DNA of 64,000 nucleotides from Jaapia argillacea MUCL 33604 (lineage: Eukaryota; Basidiomycota; Agaricomycetes; Jaapiales; Jaapiaceae), in contig KL197709.1 of the NCBI GenBank assembly GCA_000697665.1, positions 1,673,791-1,737,790 of the forward strand. Direction: 5' to 3'. Made by a program: the position numbers and the translations under genes. Below are positions 51,901-63,037 of the stretch, piece after piece (the stretch's first letter is position 1; each line of letters begins with the position of its first letter). The notes beneath the pieces are model-generated. The model was not told where the DNA came from, did no database searches, and worked only from the letters and a program-made list of their open reading frames with translations.

Positions 51901-54652
51901 TGGGGGATGGTATTGTAGAGAAGGTTCCTTGTTCAGTAATCGTCTATTCCTTCCGCCTAACTTCCCAAGGATCCGAATGGTGGTATGAGCATGAGGATGA
52001 TTGGCAGGTAGGGGTTTCAGAAGACTGTGCAGCGCCTCCATCAATTCTCGGAGGACGGTATTCAAGGTGGGATCCAGGAAATCGGGAGTAAGATTGTCGA
52101 TACACAGCTCCAACGTCCGAAGACCTTGGGAGATTAACTCCGGGGTTCCACGCAGCGCCAATGCAAGAGGCTGCATGAGATACGTCAAATGGGGAAGCAA
52201 ATGGGTGAGCCGTAGCGGCACGGTAAGACACAACTCCACGATCATATCACGATTCGTGCCTTCCGAGGCTTGCAGTTGGCGATTGAGGCTTTCTAGCATA
52301 TCAGGAAGTAGTGGTAATACCTCCTTGTAAAGTAACTCGAACCTCCCACCGCCGCCTCCGATGGCTCGGAACAACCCTCGCAGCAAATAATAGTAGTTTG
52401 CTGGCTTGGTCGCCTTCGCCGCCAGAGGGAAACAATCCATGATCAACTTTCCCAAATGCGACGCAAGAAGGGTTTCGTTGGTCGTCGGGAAAGCGGTGAC
52501 CGCGCTGAAAGTCATCTTGTACAGCCTAATCGTAACGAGGGCGACTTGGTCATTCTCCTCTCCAAGCAACGACAACCTGTCAATCAAAAATCGGAGGACG
52601 ATAGCGACGAGGGTAGGGGATATGGATTCCTTCATGTAAAGACCTTGACAGATCTGGAGGAGCGCGGGACGTTTCTGAGCGCACTCGAAGAAGAAGCCGA
52701 TCTTATGCGTCCAGACTTCCTGTAAGACATGCAGATTGACTTCAGTAAGACCTTGCACGAAGAAATCCATAGCTTCGGATAACTCGCGAGGATCAGCTTC
52801 ACAAAGACTCATCCCCTTGAGACACCCCTCAAAAAGCGGGGTGATAACGCGACCATCAGGGATCGGGGCATCACACTTCTTGAGGCCCATGAGACAGGCT
52901 TTCATGCCAAGCAGCAACGTGCGAAAGAGGAGCCTTGACTCTGAATGAAACTTATGTCAGGAAACTATCAAAAGCGTATATTGCGGCCTACCATGCAAGA
53001 CGTCTTCAGGTTTCTCAAGAGCATATGTCGCACCCCCTACGGGTCGAGCCTTCTCCACAAACGCGAAATCCACAAGCTTTTCTCCCTTTTTCATTCTATC
53101 CAACCTCACCAAAGCTTCTGCCTGAACGACATTCATGGCTTCCAGCCTGTCAACGCACGCATCCAGAATAGCACCAATGACGCGTGCACTATTCTGCTGC
53201 GTATCCTTGGTCAAGATGGGTTCAATGAAGTTCATCATCATCTTGATAAAGACGGTGTGAACGTTGCTCGTGAAAGCCGAGTTGTGGATGAGGCGAGTGT
53301 AAGTGTAGGATATGCGGGTTAGTTGAATGGTGGTGAGTTCAGCCCGACATTGGAGGGAGAAATCTGCTACAGATCCATATCCGGATGCTCTATGGGACGA
53401 CGAATCGGTGAGTTTGACGCGGAGATAGAGTCAAGAATGATTGACCTCAACATTTCTTTGGCCCCAACACCTCTTCCTAGCAGGATATTTTCGTCAAACA
53501 ACTGATCAAGCTTAGGAACGAGCGCCCGGCGATACGGAGTACTCAGTAAGTGTCTGAGGACTATCAAAAGGTCCTGGGTGGGAAAACGAGCGAATTAGTG
53601 GCTGGTTCCAAGAAGACTTTGAGGGACTGACCCTTCTTGCTGTCATTGAGGTGGAGGGACAATCCTGCAGTAGACGCAAAGCAGCGATGATCACAGTCTC
53701 GCCGTACGTGTCGTACTGCTCTGGAATACTACGCAAAACATATGCAAGGTAGGAAATTGTCTGGTTGATTTCGACAAAGGTTAGTCATGTATCTTGATCG
53801 GAATGAGGGAATGGGCACCTTGATCTGAGCGTTTGTGAAGTCTGCATATGCTTGAGGATTTCTGACTTCCGGAGCCATACCGGTCCAGTGACTTCCCATG
53901 GCTTCGCAATTCTCCCTCTTGCGTTTCTGCGCCGGACACTCTTTGGCAAGGAACTCGAAGTTGAGGGGAAGCAAGGTCTGGATCAGCGGGGTAATGACGG
54001 TGCGGTGAGTCTGAGCCATGGTGACGGCCACCATCCCCATCTCTGCGAGAACCTTGAAACTACGAATGCTGGGGAGAACGACATTCGGATCCTGTGGCGG
54101 GGAGTCGTCCGCGAGAAGCTCGACCAATAGCCCGCTGGCATTATGGAGCATGTCTGTGATGAGGGACATGACCTCTGTGACGTGCTCTTCGGTTGAGGCA
54201 CGGTACGAGCGACCAATCTCGATGAGAGTTTTGGCGCAAGTAACACCGTTCTCTTCATTGTCATGGCGGAGGAGGTAGATCAGGCCACTGAAGAGTGCAG
54301 TGGACTGTGCGCGCATAGCTTCGACAAAGGGAATGCGGTGGACAATTTCGAGGACGGCACGACGAAATTGGAACTCGATGGCGTCCTTCCTGTACACGGC
54401 CTCTCCTGATCGCAATATTTCCAGAAGCACTGGGAGCATATGTGGTAGGACACGAGCAGAGTCCTCCTTTACTGTATCGATCATCTCTCTGAGTTCATTG
54501 ACAACGGTGAGTTTTGTTTTCAGATCTACATAGACGGTGGTCAGAATAATAGGGTCGATGAGGAGGACAAGCATACCGATGCCAGGATCAGCTATCTTGG
54601 CTGCACGAATTTCCAGGTCCGAGGCCGAGCCCATTGGAGGCACATTGTCCAT
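42926..54652 (-). CDS. TRA1: Tra1 pseudokinase, activator-binding subunit of SAGA and NuA4
   Basis: Nineteen exons on the minus strand: 54577-54652, 53819-54525, 53632-53760, 53446-53573, 52992-53389, 52940-51736, 50585-51687, 48509-50537, 45463-48456, 44874-45410, 44713-44817, 44465-44665, 44209-44411, 43922-44159, 43784-43870, 43542-43719, 43334-43485, 43107-43283 and 42926-43051, giving 3590 residues. Tra1/TRRAP is a PI3K-related scaffold that receives transcription activators. HEAT repeats start with [20 protein letters not shown]; the FAT region fills the 998-codon exon 9. The kinase-like region includes [19 protein letters not shown] and [11 protein letters not shown] but lacks a normal catalytic loop, as expected for this pseudokinase. 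The FATC end reads [16 protein letters not shown]. Introns at 54526-54576 and 43871-43921 are 51 bases and in frame, and were removed because family residues then abut. The exon 9 acceptor was placed at TTTTTCAG. The length is close to the yeast protein (3744 residues). Confidence 0.95.
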
Positions 54653-56077
54653 GATGGGCGAGTTCGAAATGTAACAGACAAGCAAGAGTGGTAAGTGGGG
54701 GACACCCACGAGAGGCGGCTCGAATTCTGTGAAAGCGTTGGGCTTATTGGTAGGACTAAATCACGTGAATGTCACATGCTCGGTATCAACAGTCTCCGCC
54801 AGGTTCGCCGATAGACTGCCAATGAACAGCTGGAACGGCGTTTCTGGTCCATGGGGTCTCCTCTGGTCCGGGTGGACTCCGTAAATTATATCTCCAGATG
54901 CTGATGCACATGTGCATATACATATCATACAGTAAATTATAATACAAGCTTACAGCACGCTAGAACAAAGTCTTTCTACCTGTACACTTTTCACAATCTC
55001 CGCCACCACGACTGACGCAAAAACAAGTCATGCAACAAGGTGGAATTTCATTGTGTCGACGAGAATCTGTGAGTTTGAATTGATGCGATATGTTCCTGAC
55101 CCTGCGTGGAAGAGTGATACGAACGTGATGAACAATGTCGCGGCTGGTGAGGGGCACGCTGCGCAGCGGGTGTGAAAGCAGGAGTCGCGAGGACTGGTGT
55201 GCGGAGAAACAAATTGAGGACTTACCAACGGCGGGAGGACGAGAAATGTTCAACGATAGTATCAACCCCCGAAGACGAGATCGTTATGGAGACTTCAAGC
55301 AGCCTATACTTGACATCGAGAAAGAGAGAAGCAACAGAGTTTCGTTGATGTGCTCGGGGACAGAACCGAGAAACACGATCGGAGGTCCGGATAGTAAAGC
55401 GATGGAGAGCTCTCAGCACCGTAGAAAGCGGGCGAGTAGATTGGCAGTCTCTTGGAAGAACTCAGCCGACGAATCAGCACGTTTCATTGCCATGAAGCTG
55501 CTCTCAAGGCTCGTCACCAAATAAATCATCGCTCGAAGAGGTGTCATCGACTGACCAGCTCGCCGAAGTTCCCTCGAAACGGCCTCGAAGTACCGCCTGC
55601 GTAGCACTGCAGACTTGAAGTGGTCGTGATGACCTGGCGGCAGTGAATCCCGGGAAATTTGGCATACAAGAACTCACCACATGGTGACCGGTGCAATGAT
55701 TCGTCGTGAAACTCGAAGGTGCGAGATGGAAACGGGATTCATGGCCCCCTGTAGATGATCCTGGAGGAGGAAGCGTTCTTATTACCTAGATCTGAGATAG
55801 AGGGTGCCACTGGGTCATGCATGGTCAAGCTTGAATCTGAACGAAGTTGGACAAGTCCAATCGATCGATGGAGAGCTAAGGACATGAACCTGTGCGTTGG
55901 ATTGGAAAGAACAATGGCTGCGGAGTCACTGCAAGGGTTGGATACTGTGCTGCGACAGCGCTGAGGAGTCAGTCAGGACTGTGCGCGGCTGTGCCAACCT
56001 CGATATTTCAATCGAGTCGGTATATTTGGCGCTATTTATCACAGACTTGAACTTCTTTGTCCCTCCTCACTCTAACG
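54653..56077. other. Divergent region of 1.4 kb, possible unannotated small gene
   Basis: This region lies between the starts of TRA1 (minus) and verprolin (plus). I could not support a complete gene. A minus-strand frame in 54960-55240 encodes a Cys-rich tail with CCMTCFCVSRGGGDCEKC, and an upstream frame around 55250-55330 (YRLLEVSITISSSG) joins it in frame if a GTAAGT..GCGCAG intron of about 67 bases is removed. No ATG-led first exon could be found. A plus-strand frame of 129 codons (55135-55524) overlaps the same bases. Confidence 0.35.
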
Positions 56078-57701
56078 ATGGCGTCGTCGGAGCTGCTGAA
56101 ACAAATTCAAGCTGGCAAGCGACTGAAGAAGGCAGAAACCAATGATAGAAGTGCCCCTGCTGTAGACACGGCAAAGGGAGGTGGAGGTGGCTTCGGAGGA
56201 GGCGGAGGATCTGTTGGAGGGGGTACTTCCTCTTCCACATCTTCAGCGGGACCGATGGCAGGAGGAGGCCCGCCGCAATTAGGAGGACTCTTCGCAGGAG
56301 GAATGCCAAAGCTCAAGCCGGCTGGTCAGTCTAATCTGGGTGAGTGATGTTGCGATGGTTTCTCTGGAGTGATTTTGATTCCAGACCAGGTAAACCTCCA
56401 GCTCTCGGCAAACCACCATCCATTCCCAAACGTGATGCACCGGAGCGACCAGCAGTACCAGCACCTCCTCCTCCTCCAAGTAGAGGACCTCCAAGCAGAG
56501 CACCGCCACCCCCTGCGCCGCCACCACCCAGCAGAGGACCTCCTCCTCCTGCACCTCGTGTACCTTCACCCCCGAGCAGAACACCACCACCACCCGCACC
56601 ACCACCGCCACCTCCCAGTCGAGCGCCTCCACCTCCTGCGCCACCACCAGCACCTCCGAGCCGAGCACCTCCCCCTCCGGCACCCCCTGCACCAGCACCT
56701 CCTAGCAGAGCACCTCCTCCTCCAGCGCCTCCGCCAGCACCTCCGAGCAGAGCTCCTCCTCCTCCAGCACCCCCCGCGCCAGCACCTCCGAGTAGAGTAC
56801 CACCACCTCCAGCACCATCATTGCCAAATCGCGCAACCCCTCCGCCTAGGCCAACACCTTCTCCCACCCCACCAAATAGACAACCCACTCTACCCGCTCG
56901 TCATGTCCCTGCACCCCCGCCTCGAGCCCCTCCCCCTCATCGACCCGCTCCTCCTGCGGCAAGGGCGCCAAGTCCCCCAAGTCGAGCTCCTCCTACGCTT
57001 CCTGACCGCAATTCCTCCCCATCTCCCGTGTCGCCTCAGACGCCAGCTCGTCATGTACCCGCGATTCCACCGCGCAATAGCCAACAACTTCATTCCAGTC
57101 CTAGTCGCAGAGTTCCTGCGGCTCCAGTAACCCCAGGGAGAGCCCCACCTCCACCACCCCCTGCGCGGCCATCCTCCGTTGGAGTTCCCGACAGAGCAGT
57201 GCCTCCGCCGCCTGGCCCAGCACGTAGACCCCCCAATGGCGCACCCCCTCCACCACCCATACGACAAAGATCACACTCCGAATCAGAGCCCTCTCAGCCA
57301 CCTCCTCGACCTTCGACTGGTCCATCTCCACTTCTTCGGCAGAGCCTTGCACCTCCTGCACCTCCTGGTCCATCGCCTGCAGCCCGGACTAGAACACTCT
57401 CAACGAGTGATTTGCCTGCATCCATCCCTGGTTTACGCTCAACAGGCTCCTCACTCGGTCTCACGAATGGTGCAGTGAACTCAGTAAATTCACGGAAGAG
57501 TACGTTTGTCTTATGCCGTCATCCACGTCACTCTATTCACCCTGTGTTCTAGTACCTGATCCCCCACAGAATGTGGGAGCGCACACCTTCCCTGTGGCCG
57601 ATTTCCCCCCGCCCCGTCCGTTCAGAACAGCCGTGAAGCAGTATGGAGGGGGACGCCAGAAAGGGAGTGAATTTGACCTGGGAAGCTTGCAGACCCTCTA
57701 G
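56078..57701 (+). CDS. VRP1: Verprolin, WASP-interacting actin regulator
   Basis: Exons are 56078-56339, 56390-57499 and 57553-57701, giving 506 residues. Verprolin/WIP proteins bind actin and the WASP homologue Las17 at cortical patches during endocytosis. The N-terminus carries a WH2 actin-binding motif: SELLKQIQAGKRLKKAE followed by the conserved TNDRSAP. A Gly-rich segment follows, then about 330 residues dominated by Pro with repeated SRAPPPPAP and SRGPP units that would bind SH3 domains and profilin. The C-terminal Las17/WASP-binding motif is visible as FPVADFPPPRPF. The start at 56078 is directly followed by the WH2 motif. Long frames in the other two phases (such as 56369-57130) come from the repetitive codons and are not genes. 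The gene runs in the same direction as the PDI gene 328 bases downstream. Confidence 0.93.
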
Positions 57702-57938
57702 ACAATGCGCATATGGACACTGCTGCTTTATCCGTATTTCCTCTGCCTTCTACTTAACTTAACATCAATGCGCATGACGCATCTTGAGAACTGGTCAGGG
57801 ACCGAGTGGAGAAAGCATGGGATGCACGGCAGGGACACGTTATCCCCGAACTTAGAGCACACCGAATGTCACATTGCTTGAATCACCGAGAACAGCTTCG
57901 GGCAACTCCGATCAACCGGCCAGCGTTGCAATCGAAGC

Positions 57939-57948
57939 TGACACGTCA
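57939..57948 (-). promoter_or_regulatory. Candidate unfolded-protein-response element
   Basis: The word TGACACGTCA contains TGACGTGT on the minus strand, close to the UPRE core TGACGTG[GA] bound by Hac1-type bZIP factors. It lies 82-91 bases before the PDI start and just upstream of the TATA box. PDI genes are classical targets of this response, so the position makes sense, but the match is to a short motif. Confidence 0.45.
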
Positions 57949-57961
57949 GTTTAGCAAGTAG

Positions 57962-57968
57962 TATATAA
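57962..57968 (+). promoter_or_regulatory. TATA box of the PDI gene
   Basis: TATATAA lies 62 bases upstream of the ATG at 58030, the distance expected for a TATA element with a short leader. Confidence 0.6.
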
Positions 57969-58029
57969 GTCGGTCCTCCCTTTTTCTTCCGTTTATCCAT
58001 CCTCTCATCTAATCCTCGACCTCGGAAAG

Positions 58030-59816
58030 ATGCGTCTCTCATCTTTCCTCTCGACGGTCAGTGCTCTGGCAATCTTTGGCCTTGTCGCCGCCGAAGAAAC
58101 TGCCTCCGATGTGATTGACCTCACACCCGCCAATTTCGACGCGGTGGTCAACCCGGAACCGCTGATTCTCGTGGAATTCTTCGCGCCATGGTAAGGCAAC
58201 ATCTTTTACTCAGTGTTATTCTTCGCGGACCTGAATTTCTTTCCAGGTGCGGCCACTGCAAAGCGCTGGCGCCTCATTATGAGGAAGCAGCCACCACGCT
58301 CAAGGAGAAGGACATCAAGATTGCAAAAGTGAACTGCGTGGATGAGGCTGACTTGTGTCAAGCCAACGGTATCCAAGGCTATCCGTGAGCAGCTCCCGCC
58401 CTTTGGTCGCCGAACCTGACGCGAACTTGTCATTAGCACTCTGAAGGTTTACCGTCATGGCGAACCCTCCGACTATACTGGACCTCGCAAAGCTGACGGT
58501 ATCGTCAGCTACATGGTCAAGTAAGCTGCCACATCGTAATTCAAGTTCTGTATTGACCTTCCCCCCCTAGGCAATCTCTCCCTGCGGTTTCGGAAGTCAC
58601 CGCCGCCAACGTTGATGAATTCCAGAAAGCCGACAAGATTGTCGCCATCCTCTATGCCTCTTCAACTTCATCTGTCCCTGCTCCCGAGTTCAGCGCCACG
58701 GCTGAGAAGCATCGCGATGACTACCTCTTCGGTGTTTCCACGGACACGGAAGTCATGACTGCCCAGCGTATCACACCCCCTACCATTGTCGTCTACCGGT
58801 CCTTCGACGAACCCAAGGTCGAGTATCCGTATCCTATCGCATCGGCTACCGTGAAGGACCTCGAGGAATGGATCCAAGAGCTTTCCATTCCCATCATCGA
58901 CGAGGTCAACGCTGAGAACTATCAAGTCTACGCTCAGAGTGGCAAGCCCCTCGCGTACCTCTTCCTCGACCCCACAGACGAGAAGAAAGATGAACATGTC
59001 GCTGCCATCCGCCCTATCGCAACCCAATACCGGGGCAAAGTCAACTTTGTCTGGATTGATGCCATCAAGTTCGGCGACCACGCGAAAGCCCTTAACCTCC
59101 CTGAACCCAAGTGGCCCAGCTTTGTCGTTCAAGACCTGACCCAACAACTCAAATACCCCCTCGACCAAAGCAAGCCCTTCACTACTGAGGTTGTGGGTGA
59201 ATGGATTGAACTCTTTGTTGCTGGCAAGTTGGAGCCTCAGTTGAAGAGTGAAGCTATTCCTGAGAGTCAGGACGAGCCCGTCTTCGTTCTCGTTGGCAAG
59301 CAGTTCGATGAAGTTGTATTCGATGATGAGAAAGATGTTTTCATCGAGTTCTATGCAACCTGGTTCGTGATCGACTTTCTGCGCCTCCCTTTTCGTTTCC
59401 TCACTGCTGTCATTCAGGTGCGGACATTGCAAGCGCTTGAAGCCTACCTGGGATTCCCTTGGTGAACGATACGAAAGCATCAAGGACAGAATCACTATGT
59501 ATGTCACCTGGACCTGCGGCGAACTCGATGATATTGACCACTCCCTTATAGCGCCAAGATGGAAGCAACTGAGAACGATCTCCCTCCTTCTGTTCCCTTC
59601 CGGATCTCTGGATTCCCAACCTTGAAGTTCAAGCAAGCCGGTTCTCGCGAGTTCATCGACTATGACGGAGACCGCTCATTGGAGAGCCTGATTGCGTTCG
59701 TGGAGGAGAACGCGAAGAACTCACTGGAGATTCCGGAGATCCCAGAGCCTGTTGAATCTACCGAACAGGTTCCATTGGCAGAGCCTGAGGAACCTTCCCA
59801 TCACGACGAGTTGTGA
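58030..59816 (+). CDS. PDI1: Protein disulfide isomerase with HDEL tail
   Basis: Exons are 58030-58190, 58247-58384, 58437-58520, 58571-59362, 59418-59498 and 59552-59816, giving 506 residues. The enzyme forms and rearranges disulfides in the endoplasmic reticulum. A signal peptide (MRLSSFLSTVSALAIFGLVA) is followed by the usual a-b-b'-a' thioredoxin domains. Both active sites are complete: FFAPWCGHCKALAPHY (Cys near 54 and 57) and FYATWCGHCKRLKPTW (near 392 and 395). The cis-Pro segments GYPTLKVY and GFPTLKFK are present. An acidic Glu/Pro-rich tail ends in the retrieval signal HDEL. The introns before the two CGHC sites fall at the same place, after TG of the Trp codon. The upstream UPRE-like element suggests induction by ER stress. 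Confidence 0.96.
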
Positions 59817-60097
59817 GGTCGCGGAATGTAGGATGGACAATGCGGTGTATTTATGACAGTTTTGGTTTTGGGCGCTTGTCACAAAAAAGGTTTCGCCACT
59901 TATCGGTGTTGCATTTGCGGTGTGGGGCGGCGCGACAAATCTTGATGCCTACAGCTGCCTAATGTTATTCACTTGCTTTACTTCAGTCGAAAGTCTGTTC
60001 AGATCGTGATGAAGATTTTGTTGTACATCATAGATTGTACAAACAGCATCGAAGAGGAAAGCGAAGATAGAGCGACAGAAGATGAGATGCGAGAAAG

Positions 60098-60936
60098 TCA
60101 GAGCTTGACCTCCTTGACTCCATCTTTCCAGAATGTGAAAAAGGCTGCGAGGGATAGGTGAGACGGGAGGAACAGCAGGATGATCAAAGCAACCTACGAG
60201 TGACACCATCCGCCTACAAAGATATGCAAGAATGTCAGTTGCGATGTGGGCGACGATTGCGAGTAACGAACCCTGTAGTTCAAAAGAGCAACCATGCCCT
60301 CAGGGTTCATCCCTTCACCAGTGTACTGCAACGTGGGACATGAGTGAATAAAAGAAAATGAGGGATTTTCGACTGACAAATTCGTAGTCCTTGAAGTTCG
60401 CAACGATCTTTTTGGCATAGGCAGCTGCACCCTTCTCGAATGCATCGACCCGGTCGGGATTGGTTTCAGCGAGCTTAGCTTTGACGGCCTTCATATATCC
60501 CTGCGTAGAGGACAACAGTTTGTTAGATGGCTGGTTATGGAACGGCGTGATAGGTAAGTACGAACCTTAAGATAGGTGAGGAATGACTTCTTGTCAAAAC
60601 CCGTGCTATTGAGGCGGAAGGTGTGGACAACGTTGTTGATCGTAACGGCACCGTCCTCCAAGGCTTCTTCCTGCTCCTCGGAGGACGGATTGGCACCTGG
60701 ATGGTGATCAGCTCGAGAAATTTCGGGTGAATCAACGAGGACACACCAATGTCCACATCGCCCTCCTTTAACACGACCATCTGGCAATCAACTTCATATA
60801 CAATGTCGTCAATCAATTTCCTGCAGATACCAGTCCGTTGAAGATTGAATGACTATGACGATGAATGGGATACATACATGGGGAAGGCGTCAGAGAACAT
60901 CTCGTCCCCGGAAATGATGTCAGTGTACAACAACAT
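60098..60936 (-). CDS. TMA19: Translationally controlled tumour protein homologue (Tma19)
   Basis: Seven exons on the minus strand: 60878-60936, 60747-60820, 60566-60696, 60378-60500, 60272-60325, 60198-60213 and 60098-60144, giving 167 residues, the normal length for the family. TCTP/Tma19 is an abundant ribosome-associated protein linked to stress responses. The start MLLYTDIISGDEMFSDAFP and KLIDDIVYEVDC are family hallmarks. Further on are TFRLNSTGFDKKSF, YTGEGMNPEGMVALLNYR and the end GVTPFFTFWKDGVKEVKL. The sixth exon has only 16 bases. Stopping at an earlier in-frame stop would lose the conserved C-terminal strand, which supports the two last introns. It is convergent with the PDI gene, 281 bases away, and divergent from UTP15. 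Confidence 0.95.
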
Positions 60937-61177
60937 GATTGACTTTTGAGGATGGGGAGGAATGTACAGTCGGGGGGAGGGGACAAGCAAAAAGTTCAAG
61001 ATCAAAGTGTAGTAGCATTTTTGTGCCCATAAATCTGGAGTTGACAAGATCTCCGCAATCGATAATCGTGTCACACTGGTGTCACACTTGGAAGATCATG
61101 GCCACGCGAGGAACTCCCATTTTCATTTTCTCAAGTTCCCAAAAGTCTGAAGCCAATTTGGCGACGGCTGTTCAACC

Positions 61178-62985
61178 ATGGATTATCAGCCCGTCGTCGT
61201 GCAAAAGCACCCACGACCGACGTCTGCAAAACACAATCCTGAATCAAGGTACTGGAGACAGTTCAAACATCCAGTATTTGTCAAGGAATATGCCCCCGTC
61301 ACCTCCATCCACTTTTCACCTTCAAAGCCACACAGATATGCGGTTACAGCCGCGACTCGGGTTCAGATATACGCCCCACGTACTCAGAAAATCACAAAGA
61401 CCATCTCTAGATTCAAGGACATTGCTCGGAGCGGTTGCATTCGAGGAGATGGGAAACTTGTGGTAGCTGGCGATGATACTGGTTTAATTCAAGTGAGCTT
61501 CTCATTCTTTACTTTTCCAAGCGAGGCTGAACGACTTAAAAGTTTTCTTCATAGGTGTTTGATATCAATTCGAGAGCTATCCTCCGGACCTTGGACTCCC
61601 ATAAGCAACCCGTCCATGTTACAAAGTTTTCCTCCCTCGACCACACGCAAATACTTTCCTGCTCGGATGACACCACAGTCAAGCTATGGGATGTCCCCTC
61701 TCAATCACCCATAGTTACTTTCACCAACCACTCCGACTACGTTCGCTCCGGCCAAGTCTCCACCTCGAACCCTCACCTCATTCTAACCGGCTCGTACGAC
61801 ACTACAGTCAGGTTATTTGATTCTAGAACGGGCGAGTGTGAAATGATGATGGGAGGTAACGACATTGCCTCAGGAAGTCGCAGCGCAGGTCCTGTGGAAC
61901 AAGTTCTATTGTTTCCATCTGGAACTGTTGCCTTGTCCTCGGCCGGCCCTATTCTTCGTGTATGGGATCTCGTAGCTGGAGGACGTTGCACACGTGCACT
62001 ATCAAACCATCAAAAGACGATTACCTCCCTTGCATTCGATCCGAATGCTAGTCGTCTTCTTACAGGAGGGTTGGATCATATGGTCAAGGTATACGACGTG
62101 AGCACATACAAGGTAGTACATACTATGCGGTATCCTGCCCCCATCCTCTGCCTTGCCCTATCCGTACGTACCCATTCCGTTATATATAAGTCTTTGCTTA
62201 TTCTGAGATTCCAACCCAGCCCGATGAAACACACATCGCAGCAGGGATGTCAGACGGAACACTCTCAGTCCGTCGACGCCAGCCCAAAGCCTCAGAAGCC
62301 ACTGCATCTGACTCTCCATTCTCCGCTGCCGCTCTCCGCGCTGGCACCTTCGAATCCTTCCTCGGTGGTGCCATTCCTACCATTGGCCAAGGCCGTGTCA
62401 AGAGCAAAGTCAAATCTAAACCTATAGGAGATGTAGACGAATTGCGAATAGAGAGCAAACGAAAGAAGAGATTAAAGGAGTACGATCGTTTATTGAAAAG
62501 CTTCAAGTATTCGGCTGCCTTGGATTCGGTTTTGCGAAAGGTTTGATCGTTTTCGCCATTCCTCCCTGATAAAATGCTCAGACTCTTTCAGCAAGTCCCT
62601 CCCGCAACCACGTTCTCGCTTGTACAAGAGCTCATTCATCGAGATGGCCTTCGGAGTGCCCTCTCTGGTCGAGACGACGTCCTATTGGAACCCATCCTTC
62701 GGTTACTATTAAAGCATGTTACGGATCCCCGATTTGGAGAGATGGTTTGCGACATTGCAAGTTTGGTCATCGGTATGGCTCTCTTCTTTTTCGGTTTGTA
62801 TGCTTATTCTGACCGTCCCTTCAGATATGTATGCTGCGGTTCTTGGCCAATCCCCTCTCATCGACTCCTTATTCCTTCGATTACGCAAAAAGGTTGCCCT
62901 GGAGCTTCGATTTCAGAGAGAACTCGTCAAGACGAAGGGTGCCCTCGACATGGTGTTTGCCTCCGTTGCTTTGGCTGTAGTGTAG
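61178..62985 (+). CDS. UTP15: U3 snoRNP/small-subunit processome protein Utp15
   Basis: Exons are 61178-61492, 61555-62163, 62220-62540, 62592-62772 and 62825-62985, giving 528 residues. Utp15 is part of the t-UTP/UtpA subcomplex that starts 18S pre-rRNA processing in the nucleolus. The N-terminal leader ESRYWRQFKHPVFVKEYAPV is typical. The WD40 propeller includes SCSDDTTVKLWDVPSQSP, TGSYDTTVRLFDSRTGE and TGGLDHMVKVYDVSTYKVV. After it come a basic linker (KSKVKSKPIG) and the helical Utp15 C-terminal domain with YDRLLKSFKYSAALDSVLRK and VQELIHRDGLRSALSGRD. The fourth acceptor was placed so that QVPPATTFSLVQELI continues from VLRK. The start at 61178 precedes the conserved leader. The stop is only 52 bases from the convergent CTNNBL1-like gene. 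Confidence 0.94.
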
Positions 62986-63037
62986 ATTCGACTTGTTTAT
63001 ATATTATGCAGATACATATACTTGGTCTGGCCGTCGC

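Larger units (their letters stand above)
57702..58029. other. Intergenic region with PDI promoter elements
   Basis: These 328 bases lie between verprolin and the PDI gene. Close to the PDI start there is a TGACACGTCA word (57939-57948) followed by a TATATAA box (57962-57968), listed separately. No gene is seen. Confidence 0.5.

Noticed and set aside
55135-55524. Plus-strand open frame of 129 codons between TRA1 and verprolin
   Set aside because: Arg/Ser-rich with no recognisable segment, and it is antisense to the better-looking Cys-rich candidate.
56369-57130. Plus-strand frame of 253 codons inside verprolin
   Set aside because: It is a frame shadow of the Pro-rich repeats; the WH2 and WASP-binding ends are in the other frame.
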